Of a stretch of 64,000 nt of DNA, positions 22,029-37,000 are shown piece after piece. The position numbers were made by a program, and so were the translations under genes. How positions within the stretch are numbered: position 1 is the stretch's first letter; each line of letters begins with the position of its first letter. The notes beneath the pieces were generated by a model. It was given only the letters and a program-made list of their open reading frames with translations. It searched no databases and was not told the DNA's origin. The stretch spans positions 188,498,685-188,562,684 of the forward strand of contig CM061914.1 of NCBI GenBank assembly GCA_031002005.1, given 5' to 3'. Origin of the DNA: Vandiemenella viatica (taxonomy: Eukaryota > Arthropoda > Insecta > Orthoptera > Morabidae).

Positions 22029-25000
22029 GTATGTTACCATTTGTGTTAATCCTTTGTTCGTTCAAATTATATTATATAAAAAAAATCTGTTTTTATATTG
22101 TGTATTATTGACCTTACATTTACCTGGTGCCGCTTCTAGTCACAAAATCGTATTAAGTAAAAATTTCATCGAATATGTTTGTTGGACCGGTTTCGATAGC
22201 TAATAATGTATGTTTTACTACATTTACTATTTGACTCTGTACTCGGTTCAACTGATTATTCCCATGATAATTTCCCAGTTTGGTCTGAATTGCTTCGCAT
22301 ATTAAAAGGTTTAGTTTAGCTGTTAAACTTTCTTTTATTGTTATTGTTATTTTAATATTAGTCCAAAAATTTATATATTTGGCTTCAGAATATTCGTACT
22401 TACTGTTTATGTCTTTTTGTATTTTTGTTTGTAATTATCAACAACTAAATAATTTTTACAAAGTCTGTTCAAAATATAGCAAGTTTTTGTAATAGGCTAC
22501 CCAATTCCCAAATAATTTGTTCAGTAGGTCTTCACTATCAAAATCGTCTGTTGTAGGCCTCTGCAAAATACTGCTGTACCTAGTCAATTGCTAGACACTG
22601 TTATAAATACTTTCACATGTTCTTTTAATGATAGTCATGCTGGTCGAGGGTATATTACAACCGAATTTCTGCTTGAAAAAAATGGTACAGGCTGTATTAC
22701 AATGGAATTACTTTAGAAGGCACCACTATAATAACCATGATATCACAATTTGATGATGAATTCTTATGTAGCTCCACGAAACAAATCGAAAGTAGAGAAT
22801 AAATATTTTTGATGCCTCGCTTAGTTCTCGAGGTATTGAATGTCAGAAATCAATTAGCTCTTGGTGCTTTTGGTGAGTTTTTTTCTGGTGTCGGCTGTAT
22901 TTCACAGGAGATTTGTTTTAATTTTGAGTGGTTTTAGCACAGCTGTATCAGGATTTAATATACCCCATTTAGTGTTCTTAATTTTTTTTTTGCCATAAAT
23001 TTGTAGTGAATAACATGCATGAAACTTTCAACATGTCTCTCACGTTTTACTACTTATCATGGCACTTGTGACTTGTTGACTGTCTCACTGTTTTAATCAC
23101 CAATTGTACCCACAAATTTTTTTTTATGAATCTTTGCAAAGTACCAGAGCTTCACATAAGATTTCATGTGAACCCATTTCATTGATTTTGGGCTGGACCA
23201 AAACCGCTGTATATATATTGAGCCTGTTGGGTGAGTGGTTAACGTTCTGGCCTCGCATTCGGGAGGATACGGGCTTGAATCCCCGTCCGTGTATCCAGAT
23301 TTGGGTTTTCCACGGTTTCCCCAAATCACTCGAGGTGAAAGGTGGGAACGTCCCTTCAAAAGGCCATGGCTGAAGTCCTTCCTGTTCCTTGTAAGGTGTT
23401 GTATCATGCTTCCAATGACCGCGACATAGACAAGGCTTAAAACCACAAGTAAAAACTGAAAAAAAGCTGTACGTATCGTCGTTTAGGCTTTGGAAGTGAG
23501 CTCAGAAAATGGCAGCTCATAGCAGTTAGTACCAAATATTTGCCATCGAGGAATATCGCACACTACATTAATATTGTTGTCTGACCATATTACAATTTAC
23601 AAGCTCCTGGCAGGCTTGATATCTGGTTTGTTTCATTTGTCACTATCATTTTTAAGGTGGGCTTAAGTCTGAAGTCATTTAATTTAGCAGTTATTTATTT
23701 TTGCAGTGGAACAATTTAACTTTACTGTATTCATCCATTTAACTTCCAGCAAGTGAACTGCTTTCAGTACATTCCATCATAAGTTAACAATGTATGTTTT
23801 GCATTTTCTATTGATCAAGTTGTTGGAGATATGTTAACATGGAGAGACTGGACCATAGGAGGGCATCAAAGAAATTGATGACAGTAAAAATAATAAGTCA
23901 ATATTTTAAATGTATATCATGGTGTACTTTGTTGACATTTTGTTCTCTTTGTTTACCAAAAATCAATGCAGGACCGATGTGGTACAGTAGTTGAAAATGA
24001 AGATGACCCATATGCTGTTCCATTTGCAAAGGAAGAAAATACTGCAAATGATCGTGATGTATTTTCAATTGACTACATCAAGCAGTGCTGTGCACAGAAT
24101 AAGCTTCTTGAACTTAAAAAAATTCAGGTTGGTATTAATGTAGCTCAGAGAGCTCATATTATTCTGATACAATCTTAACACTTTTGAAACTAAAATTGAA
24201 CCAGTATAATGAAGGATGGGGAAATTAAATCCATCATTCACCACAGACGAAGGCAGCAGGGTTGTTGTAAAGGACAGTGGTGGGTGTTGGTTTTATTTTC
24301 TCTATGATTGCTTATATTTTTGCCTAACAGCATTTTCACTGTCACTATGATTGATATTGTATATGAGAATAACCACAGTTGAAGACGGGATGCAACACTT
24401 GAGTGCACCCATTGAGTGTTGAAATTTTTTGAATTATTCCTTCGTCAACAATAGAGCAACGTAGCTGCATGATGGTGGCTGGCATCTAAGTAGCTACTTA
24501 GGAGGATTGAAAGAAATTACAACCTTGCCGAAGGGTTCGGTCAACAGATTGGAGGCCTGGGAAGTTCTGTGTGACCAGGACTGGATTACGGGTTGTTTGT
24601 GAAATAAACCCCTCCAACCAGGGAAAGAGGAGGGGGTAGTTACGGGATTTTGATGCTTGGGAGACAATTTTTGAATACCATGTGAGGGACTGCAGATTAG
24701 AGCTTATACCACTATCCCGAATACCAAAACTATTTGGGGAGAACATTTGTTATGAGACAAATAAAAACTTAAAAAAAGAAGGTACTGTTGTGAATTGGCG
24801 GTTTTGTGTGGACCAAGGAGCTGAAGTAGTGATTGGAGAGGAACAGATGTACATCCAGGAATGTCGTCTGGATGTGATAGTAAACTCGTGTGAAGAACGG
24901 TGTTAGTCACTGAGATTGTTGTGAAAATGAATCTCCTGTAGAACATCTCTCCACCTTGGTGGACTGACATATTCGTCTCCCCTCCCATATCCAGCATGCA

Positions 25001-28000
25001 CGACACTTCCTACTTCTTACGGATACCACACCACTTTTACCGTCTCCATCGTGGTTACCATTGGATGTTTCATCTTTGTACAGTAATATGCCTCATTGCC
25101 ATGGTCTCGGTGTGCTAGAACATTTCTTAGATTAATACCCTCCAAACACCCTCCCATGCCAGCACGTCCCACATCATACCTAATAATTAGTTTTCCCTTT
25201 AATGACAAAACATACCATCAAATCGTGACACTGCCAAGGGTATTCATACGGCTCGTCCTTATTCTAACACCTTTCTTGGCCATCTGTAGCATTTGTTTTT
25301 AAATGGAATCTCATGTGGCTCATATTCAGAGATTGTTTTTACAATCTTAAAACATGGGGAAAATAAAATTTAATTTCATGACCAATCTCTATACCTGTAA
25401 TACCCTGGACGCAGCCACTGATAGAACGTTCTATCAGTGGCTGCGTCCAAATGCAAGTCTTGCGCAAGACCAGACACCTCTCTGTTAACTTGATAAAGGG
25501 GATTTTCACCCGAAATATTGTTTTTTTCTTTGTTTGTGTGTTGTGCTGTGTTGCTGCCGCCCTCCTCCCTTCAACTTTGGTGAGTGTTGGGTGTATTTTC
25601 CCTTTCTTTTCCATGTAAATATTGCCTCGCGGCATTTCTTTCCTTTCATTGTTACCTATATATGTATAAATGTGTATGTTAAAAACAGTCACTAGTCAAG
25701 AGTATTTTTTACTTGTTGAAGTCTTCTATGCCTTATCTGTAATGTTGTTTTTTTGTGTTTTGTTTTTGTTACATACAATTTATATTATTTACATGTTTCT
25801 CCATTTTAGGCTCAACGAACATTCTGCATACGATTCAGATTTTGAACCAATGGATGTGTTGAGGGGGATTAAACCATGGCCATCAGAAAGGCGGTAAGGA
25901 AACTATTTAAATTTGTGAAACAGTGGAAGTTTCAAACATTTATTATGAGAGGAGGAATAATCATATATATCTGAATAGTGTTGTAATTATGATTTTCAAA
26001 ACTGTACATTTCCACTTGCTCTAATGTGATGAAATATTGGGAGATCTGTGAGAATTGTAAGATTGAAGTGTTTTAGTATTATAAGTTATTAAACTACTCC
26101 TTGGTCTCTGGGTGTGCCAGAAAGTCTGATGGGACGTTTCAAGGGACACAATTTGCACCCTCTTTTTCAACCAAGTAGCGTTGTAGTTGTTTCAGCGGTG
26201 CCACGGGAATGGCAGAGGACAAATGCTGAATGTAGTTGGCAAAGTCATTCCAGATTCTGCACTTTGCTTTCCTAAAAATCTGACATAGCTTAAAATTCTC
26301 ATGTATCCAAATTTAAACATCTGTGTTCAGTCACCACTGATTTTTCTTAATGACCCAAACAAACAGTGGCAGAACCAGGATTTTGGTTTTGGGGGGGGGA
26401 GACTTGAGCGGATTTTTGTTTGGGGGGAGGGTGCTTGAGCGGTTAGGGGTTAGAATTTATAGATCGGTACAGCCAAAAAAAAAAAAAACTCTTTAAAAAA
26501 TTCTGATATCGGGGGCGGTCCTTAAATACAACTTTTGGGGGGGGGGGGCCTTGAGCCTCACCCACAAGATTTGCCACTGCAGGCAAACATTTCTAGCATG
26601 TTCCACACACCATTGAACAATACAGTGTTGAGTTTGTCTGATATTAGCTCACCCGCTTGCACACGATATGTAGCATACACCCAGGGTTCGCAGTCCCAGA
26701 TCATCCTTCAGGTTGTGGTGCTCCATATTTGCTCAACAAACTACCCATTTTAGCACGTGACGCACCCACGAACGGAAGGAAGGTGAGGCCTTTGGCGTAA
26801 TCACGATGTTAACCTGCTTCCTCAACACTTGATTAATCAGCCCCTTGCCATAACAATTATTTCTGAAGCTTCTGTGGAGATAGCCCTACTCATCCTCGAG
26901 GTTGCCGTTGTCTCACAAACCTTGTGCTCGATGTACCAGGGTTGTTAAGACGGTGTTGCATCACGCAGGACAGTGGCAGCAGTTGCCATTGAAATAAAAG
27001 TTGTTATAGGTAGGCTTACAAAACCACAGTATCCCGTTGCCCAGATTTTTAGCAGACACTTCAAGAAACGGCAGGCAATGTTGAACCAAATATTCTGATG
27101 GACCGAGTTTAAAGGTGCCAAGAATTTGTCCAGGCAGTTTCTACCATGTGGCCAGATCACAAAGGTGTCATCAACATTACATCTAAAAAAAATTTCGCAG
27201 GAGTAGCACGTTGTACAGCATTTTCTTCTTCAAAGAACTCCATGAAAAAGTTTGCAATGACGTAATAATTGATACCCCATCCACCTGCTCATAGTATTGC
27301 CCTTCAAACTGGTAATAGATGGTTCGAAAAACTTGGTGGGACAGATCATTTTTTTTTTACAAAGATGCTTTCTTAAAAATTCTAAAATATCAAACAATGG
27401 GATCTACGTAAAGAGAAATACCACGTTGTAACTTGCCATTCATCATCAGATGTTAGATTAATGCTACCAAATCTTCAGAAACTCGCTGGACCCCTCTCTA
27501 CCCACCTTTCTCATCAATTTAGTTATTTTATTCCCACCTTTTGCTATCCTCAAGAGACTAATTTACAATTGCTTTGACATGGTGTTTTTACTGGGTCCAC
27601 CTTCTGTTTAGTAGATGGAGATCTGTGTCTATTTTTAGTGGGCATTGTTTTCATCGCTTCTGTGCTGTTGACTGCTTTAATTGCCTTGTTACTACTTCTG
27701 TTTTCTCTCTTGATACCTTATTTTATATTTTTACTGGTTTGCTTCCATTGATTATCTTGCACCAGTCCTCTTCTTGTCAACGCTGTAGTTCTGCATTTTT
27801 CTCCAGGGCTGGACACTTGAACAGCACATGCTTCGGTGTCTGCATCTTTTGCAATTTTGATTGTCAGTGAGTCTAAATTGACTTTTTTTTAAATTTGGCC
27901 TTGAAATTATCAGGGCCCATTAAAAATTGTGTGGCACAATGTTTTAGGTACACCCACTTCATTTTCACTCTGTTTAATGTCTGGGATTTAAGTCTTCGTT

Positions 28001-31000
28001 TCTGTGTTTTTTTGCAGATGTGCATTTTCTTGCCATATGTTCTTTTGACCTCTTACATTCTGTTTCCCTCATTTGCCAAAATGGCAATCGGAACTTCCCT
28101 AAGTACAGGCGAGGCTTCATTTGACACCGTCTGATAATCCCTTGTTGCACTAAGTAATGATGTTCTTTATGCCTACAAAATTTTCAACCTGTTCCACCCA
28201 GTAAGGACAGCCATAAGAGTATTTCTATTATGGCAACACATACTGGATGGAACCAATTGAATTGCGTTGACAGTCATTTTCAGCATTTGAGTCAGTAGCA
28301 TAATTTTTTCCCCCTTTTAGCTTCGGAAGTATTCTGTGAATATCGGGTTTTTCAAATTTTGATACCAAGGTATTTGTGTCTTGGTGAATTTTAGTCTGCC
28401 CGTTCATTTGTACCATTACAGCTAATGTCTACACCAGATGCTTTTCTTTTTTTCAGTTCACGTTAAATAGATAAATTGTTAAGCAAACGTGGATTGAAGA
28501 CTATTTACAGAGCTCCTTTAAAAACTTGGTAGGCAACATGATGGGATGATCTGGGAGCCAAAAACCCCTGGTTTACTACATACGGGGTAAATGTGGGAAA
28601 ATTTATATTGGACAGGCCAGCGATGAATTGTTCAGTGGTATGTGGAACATGGAAGAAATGTTTGTCTGGGGCAGGAAGAAAAATCGGCGGCATGTAAACT
28701 TAGCATCCAAGAGGAGCTTACGTTTAAATTTGAAGACGTGAGAATTTCAGTCCGTGCCAACGATTTTTGGGGCAGCGTAGTCTCTGGAGCTATTGAAATT
28801 TGTACAGCTGATATGTTAGTGAACAGTGATACCTGCTTAATGGGGCCTGGATCCCTTAAATCAACATGTTAAAACAACAGTGCGGGGTTGGGAACGATGT
28901 GACTGCCTGGATTTGGGAATTGCCTTCTATAGTTTCCGTGGCACCATCGAAAGAAATTACTACTATGCCAATGAGCCTTCTGTTTGAAGGTGAATGTGCA
29001 GGTAGTGACATTCTGATTTAACTGGAAGTCAAAGACTGTTTTATTAATCTGTGATAATTTTTCCCCCTCTGCTAAAAAGACTGACTTAACACAATACTAT
29101 AATTTTTCATCTCCTTGCCTTATGTTTGAAAAGATATGAGGGTTCCAATTGGACCAGTAGTGCAATACTTTCCCTTCAATTTATATGTATGTATTGCCAT
29201 TATTATAAAAGTTAGTTTCATTGAAGATAGATTGGATAAAAATTCTCCATCTTCCATCTATACCAGAAAATAGTTACATATTTCAACAGGACTGTCTAAA
29301 TTGGCTTTTGTTGTTTTGGTGCAACATTTGCAACTTCTGGGGTTCTCGTTTAATTGAGTATTTGTCTGAGGAACGCGCAGTTCTGAGCTGCTTCAAGTTT
29401 TTTCCTCTGGACTAGGATATCCAATACCATTTCCCCCCACTTCTGCTGATGTGCTTGTGTGTCCAAGTTAGGGTGTTGTTCCTGCAGCCTAGAATTTACT
29501 AAGCAGTTGTCACTTACTGCGTTGTGACACTGGCTGTGCTTCTGATTGAATTGTTGCATTGTCTATACAGCATACTGTCCCACACAGCAGTTCAATCTCT
29601 ACATTCTATTCAGCAGTTGGATTTTTTATTTTTTTTACCAACACTAGAAAAATAAGTTAGAAATCAAGCTTCCATGTAGTGATACTTAAGGATCATTCTG
29701 TAGGTTGATGCCACAGGTATTGTGTACATTTCAGTATACTCAAACCCATTTAACTTTTTTTGTTCTTTTAAATAACATTTTTCTTTAAAGATTTTCATGT
29801 AAAGGATGTTCCTAATTTACGATAGGCCTACTATTTTACAGAGTCTTGAGTTCGTTGAAACAAATTAATAATTTTTCAGCTCTATGGAACTTGTAAAATT
29901 TTGCGCATTCTGTTATATTCTGAAAGTGAATTTTGAATGCTCTAAATAATGGACACTTTTTTTACACTGTGTAGAAACATGCCTGAATGATCTTTTAAAT
30001 GTACGGATAAAATACAAAATCAATGTGTTTGTAAAATGGTAGGTTAGGAAACATATTTGTGAAAGAGACACACACAATGACTCGTCACTCACCAAAGTTG
30101 AAGGCTGCAACGAATGAAAAACATACATAATGAACAAAAACCTATACAATATTTCGATTTTCCAACTTGATCATGTTATGTGGTAAACTTCGGCGTGTGC
30201 ACACTTTCCGAACCACATGGCCTATTCTCTAAAACATTATTAATGTGAGAACCGAAACATTGTATATGTTTTTGTTTATCTGTTTTTTTGCTCGCCGCGA
30301 CCTTCAACTTGGGTACCATTAAGTGAGGAGTCATTTTCCCTGTCCTTTGTTATTTATATTGTATAAAAGTTTTTTCCTAGTATCATCAGACATACAATGT
30401 ACGGTAATAATAATAATTGCCTATGTATGGTTATGTCTTGTTAAATAATTATTGATTTGATACTTGCTAGTAAATTCAGTATTCACATATATTTATATTA
30501 TAGGAAATTGTATAATATATATCTCTGTTATATTAATTATTTTCATGCCATTCGACAATTGGAAACAAGTACTGTGGTTAGTGACATAAATGTGATTACT
30601 TTAATTCCCTATTCATTATACGCTCTTAAATTTTGTCTTTTCGATAAAGGAAAAAAGAAGCCTGTGAAAACCATTCAGTTATTGGTTAAGAGAACCTAAA
30701 CATTTATCTTGCCTTTGTTTGAAATGGAGGAAAAACATACGCTAGTGCTACAGTATTGAGAAAGCTGTATGGTGCGTACGTTATAACCTAAACTTGGTTT
30801 GTCCTTGTCTGCTTATATCTTGTGTGTTCGCTTCTGGCATTACAGAAGAATAGTGTCCTTAGAAATAACATAGATAACATAGTAATAAAGTGCTTACATA
30901 TTTTTCTCATAGTGGTCTGTTTGGTTTTACAGGTGCGGGAGTGTTTCTCAAAGTCCAGAGAGACCGTTGCCTAATTTTCGGTAAGCCAAAATTTTCTTTT

Positions 31001-34000
31001 TGTATTTAGAATGGAAAAATAAGAAAGTTTGCTTCCTTATTTATAAATAATTAAGGATTTTTAAAAGAGTCTGTCATAAATATCATCTTTGCATAAATTG
31101 AAGAATTTTACTGACTTAAATATTGCAGACTTTAAGATCCTGTACAAGAATTTTTTACTTGCTAGCAAATACAAGTAGAGATTTTTTTTTTTATTGTGTT
31201 AATAACAAATTATTGCCAAACACAGGAGATATAAATTATAAAATTTACTTTAAACTTTTGAAGCAACGGTATAGCTAGTTCCATATTTTTTATTTGTTGT
31301 ATCCCACTTGCAAGTAACAAACTTTTTTTCTTTGCTTAGAAAACTCTACTCTAAGAAAGAAGATGAAGCCATAATTCAGTACTTACTAAAAAACAAACGG
31401 TATGAAAGGATGAAGGGCAACACCTTATGGAAACAAATGGAGAGAAAAGGAGTGTTAACTGGTGAGCTTACTTTTTAATTCTACATAAATATTTCATAAT
31501 GGTTCATTTATTCTGGTTTCAATATGGGAAGGAAAGAGAAAATAAACCCATCACTTCCCAGAAACTTGAAGGGAGAACGACTGCAGTGACAAAAAAGCCA
31601 GCACAATTTTTAAAAAAATATCGGCCAACACTCTTACTCGAAGAAATAAACACGTGGCTGAGATTGTGTGGTCACCCACAACCACATAAATTCATGTGTG
31701 TTGACCTTAAGGTGCCTGTGTGACTTCGGCCAAATGTTCATATTTTAATGAGCAAATATTGTATTTTTTGTGTTGTGTTTTTTGATGCTGCAATCCCCCC
31801 TCATATTTTTGGTGAGTTATGGGTTGTTCTTTCCTTTTCTTAATACTTATTTATTTATTTATTTCTCGTGTCCAGGACATAACAAGTTGAAAAAACAAAT
31901 AACATTAATTAATTAATATTAAACTATAAACACAATTATATAGAATGTGACCAGAATTCCGCAATCTTGATGGCCTTCTCGTTTGCCCTGTAAAGGTCGT
32001 CGATATTGCAGGTTTCAGGGAGATTCCTGTATATCAGAAGATGTTGTGGGTTCTGAAGCTCACCACATTCACATAGATCGTTGTCATTAGTGTACCCCCA
32101 TTTTTTAATATTATATTTACATCGGGACACTTCAGTTCTTAATCTGTTTAGAGCCTTCCATATAGCATATGGCTGATTACATCCTGCAGCCGGTGCCTCT
32201 TTGATGTTCCTCCACTGTTCTTCAGGCAACGAATTTCGCCATAGTTCTAGACGGCGTGCTCCAGTAGAAGATGTTGTGGCTGTAGTTGATTGTACGAAGC
32301 TCTTCCTTGACTTCAGCCTTGTGGGTTGAGGTTCGTGTCCAAACAAGGGGTGTCTGGGGTCTGTTTCTTGTTTCCTCTTCTCCCTCTCTGCAGCTGTTTT
32401 CCTACGAATGTCAGGTGGTGCTATACCCATGATTTGGTATATTTTACTAATAGGAGTTGGTTTTAGGCAACCTGTTACAATGCGACCAGTATCATTCAAT
32501 GCTATATCAACCTGCTTAGCATGTGCAGAGTTTTGCCAAACTGGTGCTGAGTATTCTGCTGCAGAGAAACTAAGTGCCAGGGCAGATGTACGAAGCACAT
32601 TTGGATGTGCTCCCCAGGAGGTACTTGTAAGTTTCCGGATGATGTTGTTCCGGGCAGATACTTTAAGTTTCAGATCCTCACAATGGGTTTTGAACGTGAG
32701 AGATCGATCGAGCTTTACTCCTAGATATTTAGGTGTATCACAGTGTAGTAGTTGTTGCCCCCTCCAGTTGATGTTCAACTTCCTTCTGGCTTCTCTGTTT
32801 CTCAGATGGAATGCACAGACCTGTGTTTTTCCAGGGTTGGGCTTCAAGTAATTAGCATCATAATACTTGGCCATATCTTCAAGAGCTGTTGTCAGCTTCA
32901 CCTCCACCGCCTCAAAGGTTGTGCCTTGAGCTGCAACTGCTGTGTCATCAGCATAAATGAATGCTCTTGTTCCAGGAATAATTGGTTGATCATTTGTATA
33001 TATGTTGTACAAGAGCGGGGCCAGCACACTACCCTGAGGGAGGCCATTCTTCTGAGTTCTCCATCGACTCTTCTTATTGTGGAGGGTGACGTAAAACCTT
33101 CTGTTTTGTAGTAAACACTGGATGACTTGTGTATGGTAGTCTTTTGTGATGGAATATACCTTACTTATCAAAATTTTGTGGTTGACTGTATCATACGCCG
33201 CTGTGAGATCGATGAATGCCACACCTGTAACCTGTCCTCTTTCATACCCATCCTCTATATACTGTGTGAGGTTAAGAATTTGGCCACAGCATGACCTACC
33301 AGGTTGAAAACCAGCCTGTTTCTTTATGAGCATTTTGTCAATGCACTCTGAGATACGATTGAGGATCAATCTCTCCAAGACTTTGTATAAATGACAAAGG
33401 AGTGAAACTGGTCGGAAGTTTTTTGGATCTGTTGGTTCCTTTCCAGGCTTTAGCAGTGCCACAACTTTGGCTTTCCGCCAGATCTTGGGGATCTGTAAGT
33501 TGGAGGTGCATGCATTCATTAAATTCAAGATCCACTGCTTTGTAGCTGGGCCAAACATTTTAATTTGCTCTGTTCTCAGGTCATCTAAGCCTGCAGCTTT
33601 GTTAATCTTCAAAGACTGCAAGGCAGCTTCCAGTTCTATCAGTGTGAATGGATTCCCAAGATGGTCTTGCTCGTCAGAGTGCCTTTGGAACTTTCTTTTT
33701 TCAGGTCTTCTTCTAGTCTTTCCATTCAGTAGCAGTTGGTGTGCTATTTGATTTGGACTAATTTTAAGGAGACTAGGTGGAGTGCTACTTGGATCACTAT
33801 TGAGGTTTTTCAGTAATTTCCAAGCCTTACGACTATTCTGTTTCATGTTTAAATCTGACATTAAATTGCACCATTTATCTCTTCTAGCAGTAGACACAGC
33901 GCGTAGGAGATCTTCACCTGTCTGTATGGTTTCTTCAGAAAAAGGATCTTCTTCGTAAAGGTGCCCGTATCTCTCAAGAAGAAACTTGGAGTCATTATCC

Positions 34001-37000
34001 AGTCCAGCGACATAAGTTGTTCTACAGCCTCGAGGAATATGTTTCCGTGAGATGGCTTTAACTATTTCAATAAATTTTTCGTATGCATTTGGAGATGGGT
34101 CGAGGTTTAGCACTTCCTTATCTAGTTCTTGAGAGAACTTTCCCCATTGTGCTTGTTTGAAATTGAATCTTCTTTTAAACTGAACAGACTCTGGCTTCAC
34201 TACTGCTTCAACGGTGCAGATAATTGGTCTATGTTGGGTACGTGGGATTGGCTCCATAACATTCTTCTTTGACTGTTTGGCAATGTGTTCACTGACAAAG
34301 ATGTTATCTGGGTTATATCCACCCTGCCATCTTCCACTAATAAAAGATGGTGGCAACTTTGGGTCATATATTAGCATTAGGCCCATATGTTCAACCCATT
34401 CTTCAAGGTCCTCTCCATTTTTATCAGTTTCCCTGTAGCCCCAGGATGTACTGTGGCAATTGAAGTCTCCCATAACAATCTTTGTTTGATGGGAGTGGAA
34501 GTTAGGTGGTTCTGTGAATCTAAATTCGGCATTTGGTGGCTTATACACTGATGTCACGGTGCATGATTTGATTTCGGTGGTCAGTATCTCTATTTCGCCA
34601 TCTGAGGTTACCCCAGTTGAAAGAATCTTTAGATTTGGTTTGGCGAAAACTGCACTGCCATACTTTTCACTTGGTCTCTCATTAATAAGGTTCATTCCAT
34701 TGATTTTTGGCCTTCTGTCATTTGGACCTCTATGTGTCTCTTGAACCAATAAAAAGTCACATTTTGAGTGTTTACAGATATCAGATAATAAAATCTCTTT
34801 CTCTGGTGATATACCTTCGATGTTTATTGATATAATTGAAAGAGCTGACTTTGAAAAAAAAACGTTTATTTTGAAATTTGTCCTGGTGGTGGAAGGATCT
34901 GCCATTAGGATTATTCCTAGTGTTGCCCAGGGTACGCCCGATCGTATTAGTTTTCATATTTCACTATTCTGCACGATCTTCGAGGAGGCTCCTTCCGTGT
35001 ACCCCTTCTTAATACTGTCACCTAGATTCATTTCCTCCTGCTCCCTTGTCTCCCAGATTCTGGTTAGCATTATCAATAAATACTTTAAATTTAAGAAATT
35101 TGGCACATGTATTTATGTTCCCCTTCAAATGTTCTCTAGTACTTTCCATTTCTTGCTTATAATTTCTGTCCCATAGTTTCACACAGTATTCTGGTGCACT
35201 ATTTTGTAATTGTACCTCCCTAGTCTTTGCTAGCATTTCCATCACCACAGTGTACAGTGAAAGTGTGTTGTATGGGTTATCTAATATGCCCTGCCAAACT
35301 TGTCATATGACAGTTCAGTATAATTTTGTTACTTACAAGTTGAGTCTCTCTTCCTAGCTCTGTAATCGTGTATTATAATTTATTTTTTGCACAAATTGAA
35401 ATGCCTGGAAGGAGTGATCAGAATTGTTCCAAAATAGGTGGATGAGTACAGTGGAACCATAATAAGTGATTAAGATTGAAAAGAGATGACATGCACAAAA
35501 GTGTAGCAGCATGCTCTTTTGTGTGACTGGCAGTTAAGTGCTAAACCACTCTCGTCAGTACAGAGCCATCAAATGAAATGACAATGTGCAAGAAAATGCC
35601 TTCTCGACATCAAACAGTGCAGAATCGGCATATCGGCTAAAGCACTCTGCTTTTCCACTGCAGTGTATGCAAGCTCTGTTTGGAACCAGTCCGCCTATTA
35701 AAGAAAGTACACACTTTATCATTATTCTTGGCCGCCACTGAAAAATTGTAATACTCTTATCTTGCACAATCCTACATCAGTGTCATCCCCGTTTGATGAG
35801 AGCCTTGTAATGTGGGGGATACTGAGCGCTACACCTAGAAGACTAATCTCTGGAACTACTTTTCTAAATTGCTCAAATGCCGATCCTCCAAAACTGGTAT
35901 CCCGCCTCTGAGGAAGAACCTTCTGGCATAAAGTTGGTGTCAGTAAAATGGAGAACCTCAACCATACAAGAACAGGAGTGGCTCTAGTGAAAGGGGGTCC
36001 GACAACAGACGATCGACGTGAGTGTGGAGTAGAGATGGGTTGTTCGCGAGTGAACCAGTTCTTTAGAATAGTTCTTTTGAAAGAGCGAGTGAGCAGTCGC
36101 TCACTAAAATCGAACGGTAGTTCTTCTTGGAAGCGGTAGTCACGATGGTGTGTCGGTCTCAATTGAACTCAATAAAGTGTGCACCAACAATGAGTCGGTT
36201 TCGGCTTTGCCACTCTCACCCGACCCATGTTTATTCTTAGTTCCTTGCCGTTCATTTTTTATCCACTCCCCCCTCAAAAAAATAAGAAATCGAGAAGAGC
36301 TAGTTTGTTCCCGTCGTTCTCTGATCTCAAGCGCTCGGTGCGGGAAGAGCTAGATCGTTCGCAACGATCTCAGATTCCTGCGCTCAGCACAGTATGGAGC
36401 AGTGCCACTGGGGAGCTAGTCCTTTCAAATCTGATGTCCCGCTCTGCTTCTCTTTGTTTACTCCGACTACAAGCGTGCCTTGTGAAAGATTTTAAAATGC
36501 TCGACAAATTCGCACTGGAAAATGAAGTAGGCTGCTAAATGGCAAAATAATTAAAATTTTATTTGTGAATAGTAATCTTCATTTCATTTAAAGCAAAAAG
36601 TTCTTTAATATTGATTATACCTTGTCTGTAAATAAATTAATGTAAAACTAACTATGCTCAAACTATCTCTCAAATATTTGCAGCAATCCGAACAATATTT
36701 CATTGATGCGCTGAAAGGGCTTTTCTGCATGAAAGTAATCCGCTAGTATTTAAGAAACTAAATTTTTTCAGAACAAATACAAAAATATATGACATTAACC
36801 GATGTGAGATTAACCTAAGAAATCAGTCTAAATGGAAGTAAACCGAACAGATACTACAATCAAAATGGATATAACTGCTCTTTTTGTTTAAACTGAGCTA
36901 GTGAACTGGTGAACCGTTGAAAAGAACTAGTACTTTTCATAGAGTGATGAAATGAGCACTGCTCCTTTTAGTGAGTCACTTTGCCCACTGTGGAAAACAG

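Larger units (their letters stand above)
24128..25809. other. Intron region with an expected but unseen exon
   Basis: Exon 2 ends in phase 0, while exon 3 must be entered with two bases already read. An exon of 3n+2 nt in the BRCT-Myb linker is therefore expected here, or the sequence contains an error. No candidate with good splice sites and convincing coding content could be picked. The stretch also holds a compact MITE copy (24211-24310) and a palindrome (25406-25449). Confidence 0.5.

Noticed and set aside
24682..24906. 74-codon + strand frame as the missing TERF2IP exon
   Set aside because: No splice sites of suitable phase bound it and the sequence does not look like a linker or a continuation of the BRCT domain.
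35722..36162. 146-codon - strand frame as a gene
   Set aside because: It overlaps the end of a hAT-type repeat, has no recognisable domain and no splice partners.
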